DNA of 64,000 nucleotides from an endosymbiont of Galathealinum brachiosum (GCA_003349885.1 QFXC01000014.1:62001-126000); one strand, 5' to 3'; numbered from the stretch's first letter, positions 37,506 to 46,948 are shown. Made by a program: numbers and translations. Notes: a model not told the origin generated them from the letters alone.

Positions 37506-38111
37506 ATGAAAACTTTATCTATTATCGCTGCTGTTGCAGCAATCACTGTTTCTACATCTGCAAATGCATGGTTTGGAAATAACGGTTCAAATAACTTCGG
37601 TAACATGAACAACAACGGTTTTGGCAACGGCAATGGCGCTGCTAATGGTGATTTTGACTCAAGCTTCTCTTTTGGCATGAGCGGTAAAGCAAATGGTCGT
37701 GGTAACGGCAATGGTTATAACGCTTATAACGGTAACAATGCATATAACGGCAGCAATGGTTACTACCAGCAGCCACAGTATGGTTATGCTCCAGCACCAT
37801 TAACTAAAGAACAAATTGAAGAACAACGTGCTATTGCTGAAAAAGCACAGAAAGAAGCTGCGGAGCGTTACCAGGAAATGGTTAAAAACGCACCTAAAGC
37901 ACCTGCTTTCCCAGTAGCTCAAACTCAACCACAACCTTTTCAACCAGCTGCATTTGACCAGCAGGCAATGATTAAGAAAATGGAAGAGCAACGTGCACAA
38001 ATGATGAAGATGATGGAAGAGCGTCGTAAAGAAGCTGAAGCACGTCATCAGGATTTTTTAAAGCAAGTTAAAGATGCTCGCGCTACGAAGGTAGAAACTC
38101 AAAAGAGTTAA
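37506..38111 (+). CDS. Sulfur globule protein-like structural protein 2, with helical C-terminal extension
   Basis: A 201-residue secreted protein. Signal peptide with cleavage near ANA-W (about residue 22). Residues 22-100 are Gly/Asn-rich with FSFGMSGKANGRGNGNGYN, the same signature as globule protein 1, then YGYAPAPLTKEQ. From about 100 to the end there is a Lys/Glu/Met-rich helix (KKMEEQRAQMMKMMEERR), likely a coiled coil, with EARHQDFLKQVKDAR near the end. This helical part is absent from globule protein 1 and resembles the end of the membrane-anchored protein. The ATG at 37506 follows AGGA at proper spacing. Confidence 0.82.
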   Translation: MKTLSIIAAVAAITVSTSANAWFGNNGSNNFGNMNNNGFGNGNGAANGDFDSSFSFGMSGKANGRGNGNGYNAYNGNNAYNGSNGYYQQPQYGYAPAPLTKEQIEEQRAIAEKAQKEAAERYQEMVKNAPKAPAFPVAQTQPQPFQPAAFDQQAMIKKMEEQRAQMMKMMEERRKEAEARHQDFLKQVKDARATKVETQKS

Positions 38112-38144
38112 TTTAACGGGGACATCTTCCCCCCTCCCCGTTAA
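38112..38144. terminator. Inverted repeat directly after sulfur globule gene 2
   Basis: TTTAACGGGG and CCCCGTTAAA form a 10-bp stem around a 13-base C-rich loop. It lies at the gene end but has no T tract, so it may be a stabilising 3' structure. Confidence 0.5.
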
Positions 38145-38267
38145 AAATTGAAGCGTGATGCACAAACTGTGCGTATTTACAAAGGAGATCTGTAAATACA
38201 CACCGTACGTTTAGCAGCATCATGCGCTGCTGGGTGTAGTAGCTGGAGTTACTGCACCCATTTTTTT
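38145..38267 (+). ncRNA. Candidate structured small RNA or long 3' UTR with terminator
   Basis: Three stem-loops in a row without an open frame: GTATTTAC and GTAAATAC at 38173-38199 with AAAGGAG in the loop, AGCAGC and GCTGCT at about 38213-38231, and a terminator TGGGTGTAGTA / TACTGCACCCA at 38231-38260 followed by TTTTTTT. The strand is set by the T run. It may be a separate RNA or the 3' part of the globule-2 mRNA. Confidence 0.4.
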
Positions 38268-38283
38268 GCCTGAAAAAAATCGT

Positions 38284-39237
38284 TTAGTTATTAGGAAATA
38301 CTTCCCTTGCCGCCCATTCGGCAAATGCCTGTCGAGTACAACTGTCTGCTGTATTAAATCTCTGCCCTTCAACTACACGGTAAATCACCATATCGTTTTT
38401 CGGATTAGATGACTTTGACTCATCAATAATGCTGCGAACCGACCAGTCAGTTCCATGCAAACCATTAGTATAAAAATGCCCCAGTTTAACCTGATCTAAC
38501 ATCACCTTCTGATTTCGAGAATGATCGAAACTTAACTGAATCACCCTTTGTAAATCTTCTATTGTTACATCCATAACCAGATCCATATCAGAAATAGCCT
38601 GTTCAACCGCTTTTTTATCAACAAGATTTATATGATATTTATCAACTTTTGCTGGCTGGTCAGTAAAACGCATCATTACCGCTGCTGGATATCTTCTCCA
38701 GGGAAAGAAGCCATTAAATACAATAGCAACAATAAGAATGATTAAAGTGTTTAAAAGAATTGGAGACAATATATAAGAATAACCCAATGAATGAATTGCG
38801 GGGCCGCCAATTATTGCTGCTAAAGCCGTTGCGCCACCGGGAGGGTGTATACACTTGAAAATATGCATTGCACCAATGGCAAAACCAACTGCCAGACCAG
38901 CTGAAAGATAAGTATCACCAAACATCTGATAACAGATAACACCGACGACTGCTGAAATAACATGGCCACCAATTAAAGACCAGGGCTGAGATAATTTGCC
39001 ATGGGGAACAGCAAATAAGAGAACAGCTGAAGCTCCCATAGAAGGAACGATGAGAGCGGCACCAGTTGCACCTGAAACCTTAAAACTGACCAGTGAAACC
39101 AGACTAACACCAATGATGCCACCGAGTGTAGCAACTAGTTTTTCTGCATGACTGACACAGTCAAAATCTAGTGCCATAAAACGTTTCAGCTGAATCAACC
39201 AGCCGGGTAACTTTATCATTTTACTCTTTACTGACAT
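38284..39237 (-). CDS. HPP family integral membrane protein
   Basis: A 318-residue protein. The HPP domain spans about residues 25-190 with four to five helices and the signature CIHPPGGATALAAIIGG. Plant and cyanobacterial members have been linked to nitrite transport; bacterial roles are unproven. The last 115 residues are soluble and unassigned. I chose the ATG at 39237 because AGGGAA is just upstream; an upstream ATG at 39351 would add a long basic leader with no ribosome site. Confidence 0.8.
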   Translation of the reverse strand: MSVKSKMIKLPGWLIQLKRFMALDFDCVSHAEKLVATLGGIIGVSLVSLVSFKVSGATGAALIVPSMGASAVLLFAVPHGKLSQPWSLIGGHVISAVVGVICYQMFGDTYLSAGLAVGFAIGAMHIFKCIHPPGGATALAAIIGGPAIHSLGYSYILSPILLNTLIILIVAIVFNGFFPWRRYPAAVMMRFTDQPAKVDKYHINLVDKKAVEQAISDMDLVMDVTIEDLQRVIQLSFDHSRNQKVMLDQVKLGHFYTNGLHGTDWSVRSIIDESKSSNPKNDMVIYRVVEGQRFNTADSCTRQAFAEWAAREVFPNN

Positions 39238-39405
39238 TAATTTCCCTAAAACCACACAAAAATTACGATTTATTATACATATAATTAATACGTATTTATG
39301 TTTACTCAATAATTTAATTAATAGCTCGCTCAATCTGCTTAATTGGTACAAGCCTGATTATGGGTTTAAGATGGTTTAAATTTTAATCAACCGACTGGTA
39401 AATCA

Positions 39406-41319
39406 ATGGAACAAATTCTCGAAATTCGCGATGGTTGCAATACACCGGGACAATTACTGCGTAGTCTTGCTTTTGCCCGCTTTCTAAAAATTTATAAACA
39501 GGAATTTATAACTGATTTAGAAAGTCGATCTGAACGTCGTCGACAGGAAGCAGATCACAAAATATCTTTTATTCAAAAAGTCAGTACACGTGATCTTATA
39601 AAAATTCTTGAAACCGATGAATTTACTGCAGATAATAAACAGGACAAAGCTCGTGAACTGATCCGATTTATGGATGGGGCTTTTCACCATTACCGTGGTG
39701 CAGGCTATACCCGTCTGGTACGTCTGCAGAATGATGTTGTTTCCACCGGTCTTGAAACGACTCAAACCGTTAAAAATAAAGTAACGGATAAAGCACAACG
39801 TTTAGCTGAGCTTATTCTTGAAACCCGTCGTCAGTTACTTGATAAAGTGAATATGGATCAGGGTGTACGTCGTACTCCGGGTATGGATGCATCACCTAAT
39901 ATCACCGCGGGTGAAATTTCAGGCCATTATTTTAATTACCCGGCTGATTATTCATTACTGGCACATGTGCCTTTAACAGTTGCTGCAGACATGAAAACAG
40001 GTGTTGATTACTCAACACCATCAAATAAACGTGCAAAACCATTTTATGAGTTAAAACACAACCCGTTAAATCTGGGCCTGTTTAATATTGATGACTGGGT
40101 ATCCGTTCCTCTACAGGTGGGCACCTCATTAATTATTACCTTTATTCATAAGTCGCGTGGTTGCATCGAAATGGAGCCAGGGCTACTCAACCTGTTCCCA
40201 TTTGCCAAAATTGAAGACATTACCAGTAACAGAAAACCTGACGGTATATTTTTCTTTGGTGATCCAAATGCAGAAGAAAAAGATCTGGGTTATTTTTACG
40301 ATAATGATAGTCAGTTATTAGTGGGTGTTGTACCTAATATAGATGAGCTTAAATATTTTGGTTATGCGAAAAAGCCAATACTTACGCTTCACAATGTACT
40401 GGCTATATTAAATGGTGACCTGCCACTGCATTGTGGTTGTACCCGTTATGTTGTGCGCTTTGATAAAGATGAACCTTATATCGCTGAAATGTTAATCAAA
40501 GCTGATGATATGGGTAAGATCAGCTTGATCAAGCAGGAAAATGACAATATTACCCGCCCTATTTTCTGTGGAACAGAAACCGGGGCATTTGCCTGCCTCG
40601 ATGGTTTTAGTGAACAGGCTAAATTATTAATGGCTGGACGTGAGGTGGGTTATAACAAGGACACTGGTTCTAATGCACGACAAATTGTACCGGTAACGGA
40701 AGTTGATGAATTATATCGCCAGGACCCACTCGATATTCTTTTGTATATGAACAACTTCATTTTGATTGAGCCGAATGAAAGCACAGTTAAATCTGATATG
40801 CATATAGAAGACGCGCTTGAGCATTTCCGTCTAGGAGAGCGTGTTGCAGCAGGCTCTACTCAAACGCATCGTGGCGCAAAAGAGAGTAGCTACTGGGCGA
40901 ACCCTTTCCCTCTATTGCAGGAAAAAGATGGCAGTATTATTCACCCTGAGTTATTTGAGAAATTCTCAGAAAATGAAAAAGGTTTTATAGGGGATATGAA
41001 TATCCTTATTAACCGGGGTGAACTTAAAGTGGGTGTTGCCCATAGTCAGTTAATGGCCGGTGTATATGAAGGTAACAATGATGACGACCTGGATCGATGC
41101 GGATTTACTGATCGTGATCAGGTTGAGCAGGAAGGCCCTGTAAAACTAGCAGATGATCTCATTGATCTTATCAAGTCTTCTGCGTTAGAAAAGCGTAAAT
41201 TATCTAAAACAAATGAAGATGAAGTCAGCATTACCATTGCACTTGTCGGTGACAGTCGTACAGGAAAATCGGAGACTGCTGAAAAAATGGAAGGAATTTT
41301 ACGTTTACAGTTAGTTTAA
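39406..41319 (+). CDS. Large soluble protein with a C-terminal P-loop, unknown function
   Basis: A 637-residue soluble protein. The N-terminal 170 residues are helical and charged. The middle contains IFFFGDPNAEEKDLGYF and GERVAAGSTQTHRGAKESSYWANPF, which loosely recall phosphoenolpyruvate carboxykinase-like or kinase proteins. A P-loop, GDSRTGKS, is at residues 615-622 with only 15 residues after it, so the usual rest of a nucleotide-binding domain is missing. The gene ends cleanly, with a terminator 30 bases later. Either the C-terminus is truncated by a mutation or this is a natural form. I give no function. Confidence 0.75.
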   Translation: MEQILEIRDGCNTPGQLLRSLAFARFLKIYKQEFITDLESRSERRRQEADHKISFIQKVSTRDLIKILETDEFTADNKQDKARELIRFMDGAFHHYRGAGYTRLVRLQNDVVSTGLETTQTVKNKVTDKAQRLAELILETRRQLLDKVNMDQGVRRTPGMDASPNITAGEISGHYFNYPADYSLLAHVPLTVAADMKTGVDYSTPSNKRAKPFYELKHNPLNLGLFNIDDWVSVPLQVGTSLIITFIHKSRGCIEMEPGLLNLFPFAKIEDITSNRKPDGIFFFGDPNAEEKDLGYFYDNDSQLLVGVVPNIDELKYFGYAKKPILTLHNVLAILNGDLPLHCGCTRYVVRFDKDEPYIAEMLIKADDMGKISLIKQENDNITRPIFCGTETGAFACLDGFSEQAKLLMAGREVGYNKDTGSNARQIVPVTEVDELYRQDPLDILLYMNNFILIEPNESTVKSDMHIEDALEHFRLGERVAAGSTQTHRGAKESSYWANPFPLLQEKDGSIIHPELFEKFSENEKGFIGDMNILINRGELKVGVAHSQLMAGVYEGNNDDDLDRCGFTDRDQVEQEGPVKLADDLIDLIKSSALEKRKLSKTNEDEVSITIALVGDSRTGKSETAEKMEGILRLQLV

Positions 41320-41348
41320 GCTTTATTAATAACTTTATTTTCTTCATG

Positions 41349-41381
41349 CGCCAAATTGACATATATCAATTTGGCGTTTTT
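41349..41381 (+). terminator. Rho-independent terminator after the P-loop protein gene
   Basis: CGCCAAATTG, loop ACATATAT, CAATTTGGCG and a run of five T. A 10-bp perfect stem. Confidence 0.92.
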
Positions 41382-41548
41382 ATTGAATAAAATTAATTAG
41401 TTAGAAGTGTTTAATTCTTACGTATAAATAAAAACATCTCAGCGATTAAATATCTTTGTTTGTCTGATTATCGGTAATTCGATATAAAGAAAACAGCTTG
41501 TTTCCTTAATCTTAAAACATAACAACTTCAAGCTGCGGAGAAACTAAT

Positions 41549-42022
41549 ATGATCGTTCAAGATATAATGAATACGGCTGTTAAAACAGCGAATGCAGACA
41601 CTCTGATTAAGGACATCGCTTCAATCATGTGTTTTAACAAAATTTCAGGCATGCCTGTTGTTGATAGCAATGAGAAGCTAATTGGCGTTCTTTCAGAGAA
41701 AGATATTTTAAAAGCCATGTTCCCTGATGTAGAACAAATTATGCAGGAAGGCGCTAAAACAGACTTTGAGTCTATTGAAGCTGATTACAAAGGCCTGCTG
41801 GATAAAAAAGCTGAAGATTTTATGACTCAGACAGTTGCATCCGTTTCTGCTGATATGCCTTTGTTAAAAGCGGCATCTCTAATGTGTGTAAAGAAGATTC
41901 GTCGTATTCCAGTAACAGATTCAAGCAATAAGTTAGTTGGTATTATTAGTATTGGTGATGTGCATAAGGCTATTTTTCAGGATAGTTTACTAAAATCAAA
42001 TAGCTCGGACGAAGCAGCTTAA
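41549..42022 (+). CDS. CBS-domain protein
   Basis: A 157-residue protein made of a CBS-domain pair. Blocks VQDIMNTAVKTANADTLIKD, SGMPVVDSNEKLIGVLSEKD, FMTQTVASVSADMPLLKAAS and RRIPVTDSSNKLVGIISIGD are the paired motifs. CBS pairs bind adenosine nucleotides and regulate partner proteins. A GCGGAGAAA ribosome site precedes the ATG. It is free-standing, so its partner is unknown. Confidence 0.92.
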   Translation: MIVQDIMNTAVKTANADTLIKDIASIMCFNKISGMPVVDSNEKLIGVLSEKDILKAMFPDVEQIMQEGAKTDFESIEADYKGLLDKKAEDFMTQTVASVSADMPLLKAASLMCVKKIRRIPVTDSSNKLVGIISIGDVHKAIFQDSLLKSNSSDEAA

Positions 42023-42032
42023 GGTTTAAACA

Positions 42033-42085
42033 TTTACTTTAGAGCATCATATAAATTTTTATTTTCTATGTTGCTCTAAAGTAAA
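42033..42085. terminator. Bidirectional terminator-like inverted repeat between convergent genes
   Basis: TTTACTTTAGAGCA (42033-42046) and TGCTCTAAAGTAAA (42072-42085) are perfect inverted repeats, 14 bp, with a 25-base AT-rich loop. Located between the CBS gene and the YheT-like gene. Confidence 0.65.
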
Positions 42086-42102
42086 ATATTCAATCTGCTA
42101 CT

Positions 42103-43077
42103 CTAGATAAATTCAGACAAATATTCTGGAATACGTTTTTCCAACCAGAATTCCGGTCTTAAAATAGAACCACCTATAAATCCAACATGTCCTCCATGTC
42201 TACTTAATTCTAATTGTGTATTCAACGACAGCTCTGATTCATCAGGAATTATGTCCTGCGTCATAAACGGATCATCCAGCGCAAGCAAAATCAAGCTGGG
42301 ACTTTTTATCTTTTTTAGATACTGTCTGGCACTTGACTGATCATAGTAATCATTAACACCTTTAAAACCATGTAACGGCGCTGTAACCTGATCATCAAAT
42401 TGCCAGAAGCTAGTTAACTGATTAATTTTTTTTGTATTCAAATTTATCAGCTGTGAATAATTATGCAGCTCTGCTTTGATTAATAATTTTCTTTTAAGAT
42501 GTCCGATTAAATGCCGTTGATAGATTCTTGAAAAACCTTTACTCAAACGATTAGCACAGGCATTGAGTAACATTGGAGGACATACACTGACAACTGCTTT
42601 AAAGGGAGAAGAATCAGCTAGCTCTGCCTGTAATTTTAACAACATATTCCCCCCCAGTGAAAAGCCAACCGCTGCTAGCGGTGAATCAGGGTAATGGGTT
42701 TGCAGCCAGTTTAATAAAATTTTTGCATCACCAGTTTCACCACTATGATATGAACGGGCTAATCGGTTTCCCTTTATAGAGCAACCTCTGAAATGCATTA
42801 GTAAACCTGACCAGCCCTGCTTTTTTAGAGCCAGCATTATGCCTTTGGCATAAGGTGAATCAATTGAACCTTCAAGACCATGGAAGATAATAACGATGGG
42901 TGTATTGTTTTTCGGTTTTTCTGTCCAGACGAGATCCAGAAAATCACCATCCTCTAGCTCCAGTGTCTGATTAACTCCATTAAACTTTAATTTATTACGA
43001 ACAAAAGTCGGTAATAATGTCTGAAGATGGGCGTTACTTAATCCTGAAGCGGGTGTAAACTTACTTTTTATTATCAT
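42103..43077 (-). CDS. YheT-like alpha/beta hydrolase
   Basis: A 324-residue alpha/beta hydrolase of the YheT/ABHD1-3 type. The oxyanion region FHGLEGSIDSPYAKGI, the block MHFRGCSIKGNRLARSYHSG, and the nucleophile elbow GFSLGGN (Ser near residue 158) are typical. The acid and the final His (HGGHVGFIGG near 293) complete the triad. Substrates are presumed esters; none is proven for bacterial YheT. The gene is convergent with the CBS gene. Confidence 0.87.
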   Translation of the reverse strand: MIIKSKFTPASGLSNAHLQTLLPTFVRNKLKFNGVNQTLELEDGDFLDLVWTEKPKNNTPIVIIFHGLEGSIDSPYAKGIMLALKKQGWSGLLMHFRGCSIKGNRLARSYHSGETGDAKILLNWLQTHYPDSPLAAVGFSLGGNMLLKLQAELADSSPFKAVVSVCPPMLLNACANRLSKGFSRIYQRHLIGHLKRKLLIKAELHNYSQLINLNTKKINQLTSFWQFDDQVTAPLHGFKGVNDYYDQSSARQYLKKIKSPSLILLALDDPFMTQDIIPDESELSLNTQLELSRHGGHVGFIGGSILRPEFWLEKRIPEYLSEFI

Positions 43078-43141
43078 TTTTAATAAATCAGTAACATAGT
43101 GTTTATTAACTCACATTATAAAACGAATAAAAAATACCTGC

Positions 43142-43498
43142 ATGATTACACTCACAAATACGCTTAAGGCATGGAAATCTGAAAGTTTTGGCCCTGAATT
43201 TACTCAGCAATTTAAACTTGAAATTGCTGCAATAGACCATCATTCTCTACCGCTACAGCAAGGCTTATCACTCAGTAGTTATGTTAGTGATGATAAAGTG
43301 AGTGCCATCATCAATAATACAGATGAAACCGATACACATATCATTATAAAATCGGGTATCTTTTATTCTGGCATTATTGCAGGGTGTAGCTGTTCTGATG
43401 ACCCTACTCCATTAGATACACAGAACGAATACTGTGAGATGTTTTTTACTATAGACAAACTCACCGCACAGACATCAGTTAGCCTGATAACGGAATAA
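43142..43498 (+). CDS. Conserved-looking small protein, unknown function
   Basis: A 118-residue soluble protein. The block GIFYSGIIAGCSCSDDPTP with three cysteines (C79-type pair CSC and the later EYC) stands out and suggests metal or disulfide chemistry. I do not recognise the family. It sits between YheT-like and YebC genes on the plus strand, with gaps of 64 and 74 bases. Confidence 0.6.
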   Translation: MITLTNTLKAWKSESFGPEFTQQFKLEIAAIDHHSLPLQQGLSLSSYVSDDKVSAIINNTDETDTHIIIKSGIFYSGIIAGCSCSDDPTPLDTQNEYCEMFFTIDKLTAQTSVSLITE

Positions 43499-43572
43499 TT
43501 CATCTGGTAACTCTTCGTCGTTACCGTTAAAATCAGATGCAATTACAGGCATTTAACAGAGAACATATTCAC

Positions 43573-44295
43573 ATGGGCAGAAGTTTTGAAAACCGTAAAG
43601 CCTCAATGGCTAAAACACAGGGTGCAAAATCCAAGTTATATGCACGTTATGGTAAGGAAATCTATGTATCAGCCAAAAATGGCGGACAGGATATAGACGG
43701 TAACCTTGCCCTGCGTCGCCTGATTGAAAAAGCAAAGAAAGAACAGGTACCAGCCCATGTAATCGACAATGCACTTAAAAAGGCAGATGGCGGCTCTGGT
43801 GAAGACTTTGTATTAGCTCAGTATGAAGGCTTTGGCCCCGGTGGCTGCATGGTTATCGTTGATTGCCTCACAGACAATAATAATCGTACTTTTACCGACG
43901 TTCGACAGTGTTTTGTAAAAAATAGTGCAAAAATTGGTACTCAGGGAACAGTTAGCCATATGTTTGATCATGTTGCACTGTTCGCCTTTAAACATGATGA
44001 TGAAGAAGCCGTATTAGATGCGTTAATGGAAAAAGACGTAGATGTTACGGATATTGAAACTGAAGACGGTATGATGTCAGTTATCGCTCCGAACACTGAA
44101 TTTAACAATGTTCGAGTCGCTCTACAGGCTGCTTTTCCTGAAGTAGAGTTCGAAATGGATGAAATAACCTATATACCTCAGACTTCATGCACCGTAACAG
44201 GTGAAGACGTTGAGGCATTTGATGGTTTTATTGCCGCTTTGAACGACTGTGATGATGTGCAGCATATTTATCATAATGCAGAGTTTGAAGAATAA
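43573..44295 (+). CDS. yebC: YebC/PmpR-type transcriptional or translational regulator
   Basis: A 240-residue member of the YebC family. Signature near the N-terminus: [20 protein letters not shown] and [19 protein letters not shown]; then [15 protein letters not shown] and [20 protein letters not shown]. Family members bind DNA or, in recent work, help translation of proline-rich stretches. The N-terminal MGRSFENRK form is the YeeN-like branch. The ATG at 43573 is chosen because it gives the usual N-terminus; an upstream ATG at 43537 would add 12 residues. Confidence 0.92.
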   Translation: MGRSFENRKASMAKTQGAKSKLYARYGKEIYVSAKNGGQDIDGNLALRRLIEKAKKEQVPAHVIDNALKKADGGSGEDFVLAQYEGFGPGGCMVIVDCLTDNNNRTFTDVRQCFVKNSAKIGTQGTVSHMFDHVALFAFKHDDEEAVLDALMEKDVDVTDIETEDGMMSVIAPNTEFNNVRVALQAAFPEVEFEMDEITYIPQTSCTVTGEDVEAFDGFIAALNDCDDVQHIYHNAEFEE

Positions 44296-44321
44296 ACTCT
44301 AATTTTAAAACAATCATGATG

Positions 44322-44375
44322 ACTCAGTAACAGGCATTCCCTATATTTTGTATAGAGATTGCAGTGTCATTGAGT
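44322..44375. other. Long imperfect hairpin between yebC and glcD
   Basis: ACTCA...TGAGT at the outside and CTATAT-TTT-GTATAG at the centre form an imperfect hairpin of about 54 bases with partial pairing between. It may end the yebC transcript or fold in the glcD leader. Confidence 0.35.
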
Positions 44376-44412
44376 AGTAAGATGACAACAGATAAATTAT
44401 TCTCCCCTATAT

Positions 44413-45882
44413 ATGTCACTTCCTATAATAGATAAAACACTTTTAATTAGTCGGTTAGAATATATTCTGCCAGCTGATTCTGTATTACATCAGGCTGAAG
44501 ACCTGCATCCTTTTGAATGTGATGGTTTATCTGCCTATCGTAATTTACCGCTTGCAGTTGTGTTACCTGACAGGATAGAACAGGTGCAGGCAATATTAAA
44601 ACTGTGTCATGAATTAAATGTTCCTGTTGTTGCAAGAGGTGCTGGCACGGGTTTATCTGGTGGGGCCCTACCCCTTTCTGATGGCATATTGCTCAGCCTT
44701 GCAAAATTTAAAGACATCATAGATATAGACCCGGTACAACGTATAGCGCGGGTTCAACCTGGTGTACGTAATCTGGCTATATCTGAAGCAGTCTCACAAT
44801 ATGATTTATATTACGCACCAGACCCTTCCTCACAAATTGCCTGCACCATCGGTGGTAATGTTGCAGAAAATTCAGGTGGTGTGCATTGCCTGAAATATGG
44901 TTTGACGATTCACAATATTCAACAGATAAAAATTATTACTATAGAAGGTGAATTACTCACTTTTGGTGGAAGCGGCCTGGATTCAGCCGGTTATGACCTG
45001 CTTGCATTAATGACGGGCTCAGAAGGCATGTTAGGTGTAATCGTTGAGGTAACCGTGAAGTTGTTACCTAAGCCTGAATCAACTCAGGTTATTCTTGCCG
45101 CATTTGACGACCTGATAAAAGCGGGTGAAGCGGTTGGTAATATTATTTCAGCTGGAATTATTCCTGCCGGTCTGGAGATGATGGATAAGCTCGCTACCAA
45201 AGCAGCTGAAGATTTTGTTCATGCGGGTTATCCGCTTGATGCTGAGGCTATTTTATTATGCGAACTAGATGGTAGTACAGCTGAAGTGACCGAATACATT
45301 TCAACGGTACAAAATATACTTAAGGAAAGTGGTGCCATTGATGTACGTGTTGCACAGGATGAAGCGGAACGAATTACCTTCTGGAAAGGACGTAAAGCGG
45401 CCTTCCCCGCTGTTGGCAGAATATCGCCGGATTATTATTGTATGGATGGTACGATTCCACGCAAGCATCTACCACTAGTTTTAAAAACAATGGCCGAACT
45501 ATCGGCTGAATACAACTTACCCGTTGCAAATGTTTTTCATGCGGGTGATGGGAATTTACATCCATTAATATTATATGACGCCAACATACCGGGTGAACTG
45601 GAAAGAACAGAAGAGTTTGGCGGAAAAATACTTGAACTTTGCGTTGAGGTTGGCGGTAGCATTACCGGTGAACATGGCGTTGGTGTGGAAAAAATAAATC
45701 AAATGTGTGTTCAGTTTAATACATTAGAATTAAACCAGTTTCACGCAATAAAAGACGCCTTCGATAAAAAAGGATTACTCAACCCGGGCAAAGCTGTGCC
45801 TACATTACACCGATGTGCAGAATTTGGAGCTATGCATGTACATCATGGTGAATTATCTCACCCTGAGCTGGAACGTTTTTAA
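44413..45882 (+). CDS. glcD: Glycolate oxidase subunit GlcD (FAD-linked)
   Basis: A 489-residue flavoprotein that oxidises glycolate (or lactate) to glyoxylate. The FAD-binding block PVVARGAGTGLSGGALP (residues about 73-90), the PDPSSQIACTIGGNVAENSGG segment and the C-terminal VFHAGDGNLHPLI and GEHGVGVEK are diagnostic of GlcD in the vanillyl-alcohol-oxidase flavoprotein fold. It is the first gene of glcDEF, 2-3 bases between each pair of genes. In a CO2-fixing organism the operon clears glycolate made from phosphoglycolate by Rubisco oxygenation. Confidence 0.95.
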   Translation: MSLPIIDKTLLISRLEYILPADSVLHQAEDLHPFECDGLSAYRNLPLAVVLPDRIEQVQAILKLCHELNVPVVARGAGTGLSGGALPLSDGILLSLAKFKDIIDIDPVQRIARVQPGVRNLAISEAVSQYDLYYAPDPSSQIACTIGGNVAENSGGVHCLKYGLTIHNIQQIKIITIEGELLTFGGSGLDSAGYDLLALMTGSEGMLGVIVEVTVKLLPKPESTQVILAAFDDLIKAGEAVGNIISAGIIPAGLEMMDKLATKAAEDFVHAGYPLDAEAILLCELDGSTAEVTEYISTVQNILKESGAIDVRVAQDEAERITFWKGRKAAFPAVGRISPDYYCMDGTIPRKHLPLVLKTMAELSAEYNLPVANVFHAGDGNLHPLILYDANIPGELERTEEFGGKILELCVEVGGSITGEHGVGVEKINQMCVQFNTLELNQFHAIKDAFDKKGLLNPGKAVPTLHRCAEFGAMHVHHGELSHPELERF

Positions 45883-45884
45883 TT

Positions 45885-46946
45885 ATGTCTAACGATATCA
45901 CTCAGCAATTACAATCTCAGATACTAGAGTCATATAAATCCAGAAAACCTCTGAAAATATGCGCTGGTAATAGTAAAAACTTTTATGGTCATCAGATTGA
46001 AGCAAACTGTATAGATACAACAGGTCATAATGGCATTATCAGTTATGAACCAACAGAACTGGTTATTACTGCAAGATCAGGCACATCATTAAAAGAGATT
46101 GAAAGCACATTAGATAAAAACGGACAAATTCTACCTTTTGAACCACCTCATTTCGCAGATACAGCTACCATCGGTGGCACAGTCGCGTGCAACCTTTCCG
46201 GCCCTCGTCGTGCTTACACAGGTGCTGCACGTGACTTTGTATTAGGCAGTAACATCATTAATGGCAAAGCCGAAAAATTAAAATTCGGCGGCCAGGTAAT
46301 GAAAAATGTTGCCGGTTACGATGCATCACGATTAATGTGCGGCGCTATGGGTACGCTGGGTTTAATTCTCGATGTATCTTTAAAAGTATTACCAAAACCT
46401 GAAACTGAAATAACACTTGGTTATGAGTGTGACATTCATCAGGCGCTGGATTTTATGCATCACTGGGTTAAACAATCACTGCCTGTTAGTGGCAGTTATT
46501 ATGATGGCACATATCTTTATATACGCTTAAGCGGCAACAATTCATCTGTTAGCTCTGCACAAAAAACTATGGGCGGCGATGTAATAGATGATTCAGAAGC
46601 TTTCTGGAAGCAGATAAAAGAACAGACTCATGATTTTTTCAATTCAGACAAACCCTTATGGCGTTTATCTTTAGCATCAAATAACTCACCACTTAATTTA
46701 ACGGGTAATACTGTCTATGAATGGGGTGGAGCTCTTCGCTGGTTAAGCTCGGATGAATCAGAAAAAATTATTCGGGCTGAATTAACATCCCTGGGTGGAC
46801 ATGCTACTTTATTCAAAAACAATAAAACTGATGGTAGTGCATTTCACCCACTTAACTCAGGCTTGTTAAATATACATAAACAGTTAAAAAGTGCATTTGA
46901 TCCGGAGAATATTTTAAATCCTGGTCGCATGTATAAAGATTTTTAA
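45885..46946 (+). CDS. glcE: Glycolate oxidase subunit GlcE (FAD-binding)
   Basis: A 353-residue FAD-binding subunit. The N-terminal block PLKICAGNSKNFYG and the segment FEPPHFADTATIGGTVACNL (residues about 84-103) are the GlcE counterpart of the GlcD FAD domain, followed by GGQVMKNVAGYDASRLM. Like known GlcE, it is shorter than GlcD and has a C-terminal FDPENILNPGRM. It starts 2 bases after glcD. Confidence 0.94.
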   Translation: MSNDITQQLQSQILESYKSRKPLKICAGNSKNFYGHQIEANCIDTTGHNGIISYEPTELVITARSGTSLKEIESTLDKNGQILPFEPPHFADTATIGGTVACNLSGPRRAYTGAARDFVLGSNIINGKAEKLKFGGQVMKNVAGYDASRLMCGAMGTLGLILDVSLKVLPKPETEITLGYECDIHQALDFMHHWVKQSLPVSGSYYDGTYLYIRLSGNNSSVSSAQKTMGGDVIDDSEAFWKQIKEQTHDFFNSDKPLWRLSLASNNSPLNLTGNTVYEWGGALRWLSSDESEKIIRAELTSLGGHATLFKNNKTDGSAFHPLNSGLLNIHKQLKSAFDPENILNPGRMYKDF

Positions 46947-46948
46947 AT

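Noticed and set aside
39238..39351. N-terminal extension of the HPP protein
   Set aside because: The extension has no ribosome site, while AGGGAA precedes the ATG at 39237.
44447..44635. Minus-strand frame in glcD
   Set aside because: Shadow of a well-supported gene.
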